NCBI RefSeq assembly: GCF_903469665.1
Contig: NZ_CAGKLC010000027.1
Coordinates: 1 to 53,502, forward strand
Reading direction: 5' to 3'
Length of the DNA stretch: 53,502 nucleotides
Source of the DNA: Flavobacterium sp. UGB4466
GTDB taxonomy: Bacteria > Bacteroidota > Bacteroidia > Flavobacteriales > Flavobacteriaceae
The notes beneath the pieces were generated by a model. That model worked only from the letters and a program-made list of their open reading frames with translations, made no database searches and was not told the DNA's origin. The position numbers and the translations under genes were made by a program. Of the stretch, positions 8,480 to 15,848 are shown one piece after another. Numbering within the stretch: the stretch's first letter is position 1; every line of letters starts with the position of its first letter.

Positions 8480-9721
8480 TTATTTCCATTTTCCTTCTCC
8501 TTTATATTTTACTAAAAATGGGTTTTTAGGATCAATTTTGAAAACAGGTTTTTTATAAGATTTACTTAGATAGCTCGTTTTTGTATATCCTTTTAATATA
8601 TCAGGATCTGTAAAAGGAAGGTCATTGAGATAAATTAAATACTTATAAAGATCAGTAAGCATTTCCTGCTGACCTCCACCTTCACCACTGTTGGCTAAAT
8701 TACTGCTATGGCTGTAGCCCGAATGATGAGAGTATTCATGTGACCAAACCGACATTTCACCTTGCCAATGGCCAGTCACATAACCGGATTCCCATTGTGA
8801 AGACAAAGCTCCTCCTCCCCAGGCAGAACCACCTCCTACCATGGCCATATTCATAGTTCGGCTGTCGATATAAGTATTATAGGCTTGTTCGATTTGGGCT
8901 TTGGTCAGATAATCGTAAACACCATCTTTGTCATCAGCATTTCCGTGCCAGTTTAAAGCACCATTTACAGTATTTGTTCCTGCCGCTGCTGCTTGTTCTT
9001 TTTTATAACGGTCAAAATTCATAAAAGTGTCATAATACAAAGGATGACTTATAGCGTAGGAGTAGTTAATAATCATAGCGATCGCTTCTTTAGCCAAAAC
9101 AGGATTCATGGGTAAAAATTTGTTAGGATCATCAGCAGGATTATTAAGGTGATATTGGGTGCTGAATTGTACGAGTCGATTTGACTTGATTCTTTTGAAC
9201 ATAGCAAATAAAGGATCGGTTGATTCTATCGAAAATTCGATTGTTCCCGAAGAGAAACCATCAATTTTATCAATGGTAACAGCCTTGCCATTTTCAAGCT
9301 GATAGTCATGAGTTCCGTTTACTAATGGAATTTGATGCGCAGAACGGTGAAAAGCAGGGATAGTTGTAAATTCAAAAAGCAAAAAACGCTTGTCATAGTT
9401 CGGTAATTTTGCATACACTTTTACATCTTTAAGTCCAACTGGAGAATAAAGAGAAACTTGTACAGAATCTTTCCCTTTTTGAATGACTTGCATAAGCTGA
9501 TTCATGCGAAAAAAACGGTCTTTGTTGTCATACATTTTTGAAGAACTTTCACTGTCTTCAAACATGGTCATTGGTCGATTTTCTTTGGGTAAAGTTGTCG
9601 CATCAATGGCAGGTAAATAATTTGCTTTGTAGCTGTCACCTTTTGAATCATCATCGCTGCATCCGAATAATATGCCTGCGAAAAAGACAAATGGTAAAAA
9701 ATAAGAAATGGGTTTTCTCAT
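8480..9721 (-). CDS. Lipoprotein with metzincin-type zinc protease motif
   Basis: This 413-residue exported lipoprotein has signal and lipobox LFGCSDDD near residue 21. Its key feature is HEYSHHSGYSH at residues 328-338, which fits HExxHxxGxxH, the zinc-binding signature of metzincin metalloproteases, with Glu329 as general base. QQEML about 14 residues later could act as the Met-turn. The N-terminal 200 residues look beta-rich and do not match a family I recognise. It is the first gene of the operon with the propeller lipoprotein (14-base gap). I infer a surface or periplasmic metallopeptidase. The motif is clear, but the family and substrate are not known to me. Confidence 0.7.
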   Translation of the reverse strand: MRKPISYFLPFVFFAGILFGCSDDDSKGDSYKANYLPAIDATTLPKENRPMTMFEDSESSSKMYDNKDRFFRMNQLMQVIQKGKDSVQVSLYSPVGLKDVKVYAKLPNYDKRFLLFEFTTIPAFHRSAHQIPLVNGTHDYQLENGKAVTIDKIDGFSSGTIEFSIESTDPLFAMFKRIKSNRLVQFSTQYHLNNPADDPNKFLPMNPVLAKEAIAMIINYSYAISHPLYYDTFMNFDRYKKEQAAAAGTNTVNGALNWHGNADDKDGVYDYLTKAQIEQAYNTYIDSRTMNMAMVGGGSAWGGGALSSQWESGYVTGHWQGEMSVWSHEYSHHSGYSHSSNLANSGEGGGQQEMLTDLYKYLIYLNDLPFTDPDILKGYTKTSYLSKSYKKPVFKIDPKNPFLVKYKGEGKWK

Positions 9722-9808
9722 AGGGTTAGTAGGTTAAATTTGGGGTTATATAAAAAAATAATGTTGTTTAAATAAATTTTTAAGCGTTGTTTTTGAGGCA
9801 ATTTCGGG

Positions 9809-9816
9809 CAAAATTA
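9809..9816 (-). promoter_or_regulatory. Possible -7 box of the lipoprotein operon
   Basis: The minus strand reads TAATTTTG, a match to the Bacteroidota -7 consensus TAnnTTTG, about 88 bases before the ATG at 9721. No convincing TTTG -33 box was seen at the right spacing. Confidence 0.3.
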
Positions 9817-9829
9817 AAAAACTTGTTTG

Positions 9830-10287
9830 TATTTCATTTGCAGTTTGTAGCTACTGATATCGTTTGTGTAATAATTGGTTGTTTGATTCGTAATCTGCTG
9901 CTATCTCAGGATAACATGATCTAAAAAGGGGCTAATATACTCAATAAAAAAGTAATTTGGCTGAAAGAAATTTGGGTTCTACAGTTTAAAAATTGTGCTT
10001 TTTTAGAATTTTTGTTTAAAACGAAGATAGGAATGAATTTATCTAAAGACTTTTAAATTGGTGTAAAAGTCTTTAAGTTTTGTGCAGAAAAATGAAGCGC
10101 TTGTGATTACTGTCTCGTGCCTTCTACGTCCAAATTCGAATAAATTGACTAGTGCAAAGATGTTTTTGTAGCGAGTTGTTTCCAAAGTTGGTAAAGGGTT
10201 GTATGCCAATAGAAACTATTTTTAAAGGTGATAATAAAGCAGGATTCTAAATTGTTTTCTTTTTTTACAAAAAAAACAATAATAAAA
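9830..10287. other. Gene-free divergent intergenic region
   Basis: AT-rich stretch between the divergent lipoprotein operon and the TetR operon. I see no coding frame, no strong hairpin and no recognisable RNA in it. Confidence 0.5.
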
Positions 10288-10318
10288 GAATGTTCATTCA
10301 TTTATTGTATTATATTTG
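10288..10318 (+). promoter_or_regulatory. Operator and promoter of the tetR-MFS operon
   Basis: The dyad GAATG-TT-CATTC at 10288-10299 is a plausible TetR half-site pair. TATATTTG at 10311-10318 is a perfect -7 box (TAnnTTTG), and the ATG at 10335 lies about 17 bases after it. The dyad falls where the -33 element should be, so binding would block transcription: a self-repressing arrangement. It also shows that the in-frame ATG at 10290 is not the start. Confidence 0.6.
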
Positions 10319-10334
10319 TGCTAAAATAATCAGT

Positions 10335-10931
10335 ATGAGAGCAAGAGATGTCGACAAAGAAAAATTAGTAATCGAAATGGCAATTGATCAGATTGTTCAG
10401 GAAGGATTTCAGGGTTTTAGTATGAACAAGCTGGCGAAGGCCTGTTCTATTTCTGTTGGCACGCTTTACATCTATTACAAAGACAAAGATGATTTGATTC
10501 AAAAAATAGGTGCCATTATCGCGCTGAAGTTTTTTACCAGCACCGTGAAGAACTTTTCGCCTGAAATGTCATTTGAGGAAGGTTTATGGAAACAGTGGGA
10601 AAACCGCGCCAACTTTACCATGAAGTATCCCAAGGAAGTTGCATTTTTTGAAATTGTCAAACATTCCCCTCATTCAGAGATCATTCTGGATTCTATTCAG
10701 GAGTTTGCAGATTTTAGAAGGATTATGAAAACGTTTATAGACAACGGCTTACGCAATAACGAGCTGATTCCTATGACATTTGAGGCTTTTTGGAGTGTTG
10801 CCTATGGGCCTTTGTACACTTTATTGAACTTACATACTGAAGGTAAAAGTATGGGAGGAAAACCCTTTACACTTACTAAGGAAATTATGAAAGAAGCCTT
10901 TCAGGCCACTGTAAAAGGACTAAAACCATGA
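10335..10931 (+). CDS. TetR/AcrR-family transcriptional regulator
   Basis: This repressor is about 198 residues (MRARDVDKEK...). I prefer this start to the ATG at 10290 because the promoter -7 box and operator lie between them. The N-terminal helix-turn-helix is classical: IVQEGFQGFSMNKLAKACSISVGTLYIYYKDKDDLIQKI (about residues 18-56). The C-terminal part is a ligand-binding helical domain, variable in sequence. It heads an operon with a small protein and an MFS exporter, so it probably represses efflux until a drug or metabolite binds. The downstream gene starts six bases after its stop. Confidence 0.9.
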   Translation: MRARDVDKEKLVIEMAIDQIVQEGFQGFSMNKLAKACSISVGTLYIYYKDKDDLIQKIGAIIALKFFTSTVKNFSPEMSFEEGLWKQWENRANFTMKYPKEVAFFEIVKHSPHSEIILDSIQEFADFRRIMKTFIDNGLRNNELIPMTFEAFWSVAYGPLYTLLNLHTEGKSMGGKPFTLTKEIMKEAFQATVKGLKP

Positions 10932-10937
10932 AAAATT

Positions 10938-11165
10938 ATGGAAACAAATTTAAGTACAATACATATTTTTAAAACAAACATTGGCGACAAAGACCCCAAT
11001 TGTCCCATCCGTCAAAAACTTGACACTCATACAGACATTCAGCAATGGAGCATTGACTGCGAAGATGTTGATTGCGTTCTCAGAGTTGTTTCAGAAACAT
11101 TACATCCTGAAACTATTATTGATATGGTCACATCCTTTGGCCATGAATGTCAAGAGTTAGACTAA
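10938..11165 (+). CDS. Small conserved-looking protein, HMA-like fold suspected
   Basis: This 75-residue protein starts METNLSTIHIFKTNI. Its pattern of strand, helix and strands (IHIFKTNI, IRQKLDTH, QQWSIDCEDVDCVLRVVSE, ETIIDMVTSFGHECQEL) resembles the beta-alpha-beta-beta-alpha-beta fold of heavy-metal-associated domains, but it lacks the CxxC metal motif near the first loop. It lies between tetR (6 bases) and the MFS gene (20 bases) and must be co-transcribed with them. The codon use and frame look real. Its role is unknown; regulation or assistance of the exporter is only a guess. Confidence 0.75.
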   Translation: METNLSTIHIFKTNIGDKDPNCPIRQKLDTHTDIQQWSIDCEDVDCVLRVVSETLHPETIIDMVTSFGHECQELD

Positions 11166-11185
11166 ACTAATACATTTTTTAAAGA

Positions 11186-12457
11186 ATGAAAAAAAACACT
11201 ACAGAAAGCCCGGCTTTCTCGACACACCAAAAAATCATTATTGCGATATTAGCACTTTTGCAGTTCACCGTGATACTCGATTTTATGGTTATTTCTCCCT
11301 TAGGAGATATTTTAATGAAAACCCTGAACATGACACCGGCAAATTTTGGTTTTACCGTTTCTGCCTACGCCTTTAGTGCAGGAGCTTCAGGATTACTCGC
11401 TGCAGGTTTTGCAGATAAGTTTGACCGAAAGAAACTTTTAATTTTCTTTTATATCGGATTTATTATAGGCACCGTTTTCTGCGCACTTTCAACCAGTTAT
11501 GTAATGCTGCTTTTGGCAAGGATTGTAACCGGACTTTTCGGAGGGGTAATAGGATCTGTTTCCCTGGCGATCGTAACGGATTTGTTCGTGATTCACCAAC
11601 GCGGACGTGTGATGGGATTTATTCAAATGGCATTTGCTTCCAGTCAGATTTTAGGAATTCCGGTAGGCTTGTATTTTGCCAATCACTGGGGATGGCATTC
11701 GGCTTTTATTATGATTGCAGTTCTGGCGGTATTGATTCTTATTGCTATTATCACTCAGATGAAACCGATCACCAAACATTTAGAAGTGCAGTCAGACAAA
11801 AGTCCTTTTTTACATTTGTGGCATACCCTGAGCAACAAACAATATCAGGTTGGTTTTATGTCTATCGCTTTTCTCTCGGTTGGAGGTTTTATGTTACAGC
11901 CCTTTGGAAGTGCCTTTTTAGTCAACAATATTCACATCAGTCAGCTCGAATTGCCAATGGTCTTTTTCTTTACCGGACTTTCGGTACTTTTCATTATGCC
12001 TTTGGTGGGTAAGTTGAGTGATAAAGTAAGTAAGTTTAAACTGTTTGCGGCCGGATCTATACTTTCGGTTATTATGATTATCATTTACACCAATCTTGGT
12101 CCGGTACCTCTTTGGGAAATCGTAGTGTTTACGATGATTATGTTTATGGGGATTATGAGTCGAATGATCCCTGCCACAACATTAAATACAGCTATTCCGG
12201 GATTGGAAGATCGTGGTGCTTATATGTCGATTTCGTCTTCTTTGCAGCAGATTGCAGGTGGAATTGCCGCGGTTTGTGCCGGGTTTATTGTTCATCAGAA
12301 AACAAAAACATCACCTCTCGAAAACTATGATATTTTGGGATATGTAATTGCGGTAATTACACTTTCGACAATATTTTTGATTTGGAGAGTCAATAAATTG
12401 GTGGAATCAAAAGATACTGCTGCTCCTAATCCGGTTCCGGAAATGGCAGAAGTTTAA
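11186..12457 (+). CDS. MFS transporter (drug/metabolite efflux, DHA family)
   Basis: This 423-residue inner-membrane protein has about 12 hydrophobic segments. The motif A region GFADKFDRKKLLIFFY lies after helix 2, with the related LVGKLSDKVSKFKLF in the second half, as in proton-driven drug:H+ antiporters of the DHA type. RIVTGLFGGVIGSVSLAIVTDLF matches the helix 4-5 region. As the last gene of a TetR-controlled operon it probably exports a toxic compound. A strong terminator follows 24 bases after the stop. Confidence 0.88.
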   Translation: MKKNTTESPAFSTHQKIIIAILALLQFTVILDFMVISPLGDILMKTLNMTPANFGFTVSAYAFSAGASGLLAAGFADKFDRKKLLIFFYIGFIIGTVFCALSTSYVMLLLARIVTGLFGGVIGSVSLAIVTDLFVIHQRGRVMGFIQMAFASSQILGIPVGLYFANHWGWHSAFIMIAVLAVLILIAIITQMKPITKHLEVQSDKSPFLHLWHTLSNKQYQVGFMSIAFLSVGGFMLQPFGSAFLVNNIHISQLELPMVFFFTGLSVLFIMPLVGKLSDKVSKFKLFAAGSILSVIMIIIYTNLGPVPLWEIVVFTMIMFMGIMSRMIPATTLNTAIPGLEDRGAYMSISSSLQQIAGGIAAVCAGFIVHQKTKTSPLENYDILGYVIAVITLSTIFLIWRVNKLVESKDTAAPNPVPEMAEV

Positions 12458-12481
12458 TTTTTTAGATTTCAAATGAAAAGA

Positions 12482-12512
12482 AAGCTTGTCTGTTAACGAC
12501 AAGCTTTTTTGT
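12482..12512 (+). terminator. Terminator of the tetR-MFS operon
   Basis: AAGCTTGTC (12482-12490) and GACAAGCTT (12498-12506) form a perfect 9-bp stem with a 7-base loop, followed by TTTT. Confidence 0.9.
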
Positions 12513-12584
12513 GTATAACCATTTTAGATTGAATTACAATCGAAAAGCAGTTTCTACCTGATCAATGAAAATTCTGAATCTTAA

Positions 12585-12725
12585 TTCAACGCTGATCTAA
12601 CGGATTCGCTATCGCGAAGACACTGATCAAAACGGATTTTAAAATTAAAAATCTTTCAAATAAGGAAGAATCCGTTTTCATTCGCGTTTTCACGAAGTAC
12701 ACCCGTTTTATCCGTGTCGAATAAA
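12585..12725. repeat. Degenerate intergenic repeat with inverted arms
   Basis: AAAACGGATT (12629-12638) and AATCCGTTTT (12669-12678) are inverted around 30 bases. They are flanked by ACGGATTCGC..GCGAAGAC and CGTTTTCACGAAG..TATCCGTGTC, which are also roughly complementary. It resembles a decayed palindromic element and fills most of the gap between convergent genes. Confidence 0.5.
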
Positions 12726-12786
12726 AGGAAGTATTTGAAACAATACTATCTGTTCTTTGTTGCACTGCTAAACCGGAAGTGGATGA

Positions 12787-13167
12787 TTAAGTTTTAATTT
12801 TTCTCTTCCAATACAGATACACCGAAAAAGCGTTTATAACAGCCAGTGCCCATAAAATGGGACTGGTGAAAAAGCTCTCATAACTTCTTCCTTCGGGAAT
12901 TTCAACAAAAGGAACGGTTATCAAAACGTCCAAAAACAATGCTGTTCCCGACATTACTATTCCAAGCGTAAGACCATTGGTGTTGTATTTTTTCTGATAA
13001 TAGAATTTTGCGCCAATGATGGCATAAAAAATAATAAATACCATAACGATTGCGGCTTGTATTAGAAAATAATCTTTGAGAAGGGAAGTATTACCTAAAA
13101 GATAAAAAGAAAAACTAACGCACAACCAAACTATAAATCCTGAAAATATTCCTCTGCTATATTTCAT
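12787..13167 (-). CDS. DUF5367-family membrane protein
   Basis: This 126-residue protein has four hydrophobic segments (about residues 8-25, 37-55, 68-88 and 100-120) and ends in a positively charged tail WKRKIKT. Its arrangement and length fit DUF5367, a small inner-membrane family of unknown function. It lies 116 bases downstream of the NmrA-like gene on the same strand, after the AraC regulator, so a loose operon is possible. Confidence 0.65.
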   Translation of the reverse strand: MKYSRGIFSGFIVWLCVSFSFYLLGNTSLLKDYFLIQAAIVMVFIIFYAIIGAKFYYQKKYNTNGLTLGIVMSGTALFLDVLITVPFVEIPEGRSYESFFTSPILWALAVINAFSVYLYWKRKIKT

Positions 13168-13283
13168 AATCTTATATCAATTTTACTTATATTTTAGTCC
13201 AATGTTTTCCGATATAATGCCGATGTAATATGAAAATAGTACAATGCAATTGGACTATATTGAATATACAATCGGTATTAGTT

Positions 13284-14111
13284 TTAAGAGTTCCAGATTT
13301 TGGTCTTGGCAGTTTCTTTTGCGTAGGCGGAAAAATCTTTTGCTTTTCTGCCCAGAATGTTTTCTATATCTGAGGTAATACTGGAATTTCGTCCATCCAA
13401 AACCTGTTCAAAAAGATAGTTGATGAGCCAAATATGATCTTCCGGAACCTGATATTCCTGCAAAAGCTGATTGTATTGTTCTAACGATAGTCCCTGAAAG
13501 GTAATATTTCGACCACTGGCTTCGGCAATTTCATTTACGGCTTGTTGGAACGTCAGTAATCTGGGACCGGTTAATTCATACGTTTGTCCGTTGTGTTTGT
13601 CTTCTAAAAGAGCGACCGTAACCACATCTGCAATATCATCGGCATCGGTAAAAGGTTCCAGTGCTTCTGCCCTTGGTAAGGCGACTATTCCGGCTAATAT
13701 CGGATCTAAAAAGAAACTTTCACTAAAGTTCTGATTGAACCAGCTCGCACGAATAATGGTCCAGTTTTTGGCAGCCGATTTAACGATTTCCTCACAAAGC
13801 TGTGCTTCTTTTTCTCCTCTTCCCGAAAGTAAAACCATTTTTTGTACACCCAATTTTGTGGCAAGACCAGTAAAATTCTGAATAGTTTCTACCGCTGAAG
13901 GAATGGCTAAGTCTGGTTGAAAAGTAATATATACCGTATCGATGTCCTGAAGAACAGTTGGCCAGGTTTCCGGTTTTTCCCAATCGAAAGGTAGTTTTTC
14001 ATTTCGGGAACCCAAACGAACTTCAATACCTTCAATTTGTTCTAATCTTTCGGCTACTCTGCGTCCTGTTTTTCCATTGGAACCCAGAACTAAAATTTTT
14101 GTATTTTTCAT
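13284..14111 (-). CDS. NmrA-like / SDR-family NAD(P)-binding oxidoreductase
   Basis: This protein is about 275 residues, starting MKNTKILVLGSNGKTGRRV. I choose this start because the Rossmann glycine motif GSNGKTG then falls at its usual place near residue 10; an upstream ATG at 14153 would add 14 non-family residues. NmrA-like proteins are atypical SDRs that bind NAD(P) and act as quinone oxidoreductases or redox sensors. The segments VLLSGRGEKEAQ, IIRASWFNQNF and FTDADDIADVVTVALLED are typical. It lies 71 bases after the AraC gene on the same strand, which probably controls it. Confidence 0.85.
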   Translation of the reverse strand: MKNTKILVLGSNGKTGRRVAERLEQIEGIEVRLGSRNEKLPFDWEKPETWPTVLQDIDTVYITFQPDLAIPSAVETIQNFTGLATKLGVQKMVLLSGRGEKEAQLCEEIVKSAAKNWTIIRASWFNQNFSESFFLDPILAGIVALPRAEALEPFTDADDIADVVTVALLEDKHNGQTYELTGPRLLTFQQAVNEIAEASGRNITFQGLSLEQYNQLLQEYQVPEDHIWLINYLFEQVLDGRNSSITSDIENILGRKAKDFSAYAKETAKTKIWNS

Positions 14112-14182
14112 ATCAGTATTTTTTAAAGGATTACTGATACAAAGGTGTTTCAATTAAAACAGATTCATTTGTCGTAAAAGAA

Positions 14183-15061
14183 TTATGATTTGTTTGAAAA
14201 GAATTGCTGCCGAACTTCATTTGGGCGCCTACCAAATTTTTTATGAAAGGCATTCGAAAACGAACTCAGACTGTCATAACCCACCTCCCAGGCCGATTCC
14301 TGAACTGTTTTTTCGTTGTCACGCAACAGTTCGTAAGCTTTGTGCAGTCTTTCTTCCTGAACGAATTTGAAAACAGGAATGCCAAAAAGTTCTTTAAAAT
14401 TCTTTTTGAGTTTGTTACTGTTCAAACCTACCATTTGCGATAATTGTGTGATTGATGGCGGTTTTGAATAGCTGTTGGTTACAATTTCTTTTGCTTTGAA
14501 AAGTTTGTTTTTATCAATTTCCGAAAGATCAATTTTGGTACCTGTTGCGAGCAACGCATAGAAGTGAGCCAAAAGTTCGTTGACCTGACTTCTTAAAAAC
14601 AGTAATCTCGTATTGCCGGTGTAGGTGGTATTGAAAATCTTTTGAACCGCTACCTGCATCTCCAAAGTCATATAAAAGGAAGGCCCCTGAACAAAATGTT
14701 CCTGCGGATTTAATAATTCCGGAAGATAATTTTCAAAAATTTCTTTCTCGGCCTGAGGCAGGGAATGTAAATGTTTTGGTTTGGTGAAGATGCTGATGGA
14801 CTGTAGTGGTTTATCTGGTTCTATTTTATGAGAGAACCCGACCTTTTGATTGCCAAAAAAACAAATGGCGAGTCCGGTTGTATTGGTCAGGTATTTAGTC
14901 TGATTGTTGTGTTTGATTTCCAGTTCAACATTTCCGGAGCCATAAAAGGCAAAGCCAACAGCATCTCCGTCGATTTCACATTGCTGTATGAAAGTCTTGG
15001 AGGTGTTCGATTGTTCGATTAAAACAATAAAATCATTTAATTCTATAATGTCTGTTGTCAT
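14183..15061 (-). CDS. AraC-family transcriptional regulator
   Basis: This 292-residue protein has a variable N-terminal sensing region and a C-terminal AraC DNA-binding domain with two helix-turn-helices: SITQLSQMVGLNSNKLKKNFKELFGIPVFKFVQEERLHKAYELL and VQESAWEVGYDSLSSFSNAFHKKFGRRPNEVRQQF (about residues 200-285). It lies directly upstream of the NmrA-like gene, same strand, and is the likely activator of that gene and perhaps of the DUF5367 gene. The effector is unknown. Confidence 0.88.
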   Translation of the reverse strand: MTTDIIELNDFIVLIEQSNTSKTFIQQCEIDGDAVGFAFYGSGNVELEIKHNNQTKYLTNTTGLAICFFGNQKVGFSHKIEPDKPLQSISIFTKPKHLHSLPQAEKEIFENYLPELLNPQEHFVQGPSFYMTLEMQVAVQKIFNTTYTGNTRLLFLRSQVNELLAHFYALLATGTKIDLSEIDKNKLFKAKEIVTNSYSKPPSITQLSQMVGLNSNKLKKNFKELFGIPVFKFVQEERLHKAYELLRDNEKTVQESAWEVGYDSLSSFSNAFHKKFGRRPNEVRQQFFSNKS

Positions 15062-15115
15062 TGGTTTTTAAGGATTTGACTCGAAATTGTCTGAAAAGTT
15101 ACAATTATTTTTAAT

Positions 15116-15690
15116 ATGTGCCATTCCTACGGAATTCAAATGCCGTGGTATCATTTTATTCAACGGATTAAAATCCGTTGTTACAATATCGGTCGTTCCT
15201 CCGGAACTTTAGGGCGAGAGCCTTTGGCTCGGCCAATTTTGTAGGGATGGATTTTAATCCATCCAAATAATAAATTGGTTTCGAACGTTTGAATTCCGTA
15301 GGAATGACCTATGCTAATGGATATAATATGTGCCATTCCTACGGAATTCAAAATCGTGTAATATCATTTTGTTCAACGGATTAAAATCCGTTGTTACAAT
15401 ATGAGTCGTTCCTTCGGAACTTTGCGGAACTTTGCGGAATTTTGATGATGGGTACTTTTTATTTTCGATGGATTAAAATCCGTTGTTACAATATGGAGCG
15501 TTCCTTCGGAACTTTATGGGATTTTGGTGATGTGTTTGTTTTTTTTGAACGATTAACATCTGTTGTTACGACATAGACGGTTCTTCGGAACTATTGGGAG
15601 AGAGCCCTCGGCTCGACCAATTTTGTAGCAACGGATTTTAATCCGTTGAATAAAAAATTATCATAACAATTGAATTCCGGAGGAATGGCG
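15116..15690. repeat. Mosaic of nested palindromic repeats (CATTCCTACGGAATTC family)
   Basis: A first unit opens with CATTCCTACGGAATTCAAA at 15122 and closes with its reverse complement at 15288-15306. A second opens at 15334 and closes near 15687. Inside are short palindromes such as CAACGGATT-AA-AATCCGTTG (15161-15180, repeated at about 15374 and 15630), GATGGATT..AATCCATC (near 15246), GTTCC..GGAAC (several) and AGAGCC..GGCTC. A sister copy lies at 38803-39000. Short frames here give peptides like RWIKIRCYNMERSFGT, which are by-products of the repeat and not genes. Confidence 0.85.
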
Positions 15691-15739
15691 CATATTAAAA
15701 ACGCCAATCTACACATTCCAAAACATTGCCTGAATTTTA

Positions 15740-15776
15740 AAACAAAAAAACCTTCCCAAAAAATAATTTGAGAAGG
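15740..15776 (-). terminator. Terminator of the nagB operon
   Basis: On the minus strand CCTTCTCAAA pairs with TTTGGGAAGG (15767-15776 and 15751-15760, one wobble), followed by TTTTTTTG. It marks the downstream end of the glycosaminoglycan locus. Confidence 0.8.
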
Positions 15777-15848
15777 CTCCTTTTTAAGTAGTCGATCTTG
15801 CAACCGACCCACTTTTAAACAAAATAAAGATATAATTGAATTAGTAAG

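Noticed and set aside
15391..15576. Small open frames giving RIKIRCYNM-type peptides (also 38802-38999)
   Set aside because: They lie wholly inside palindromic repeats, so the resemblance between them reflects the DNA repeat and not protein conservation.
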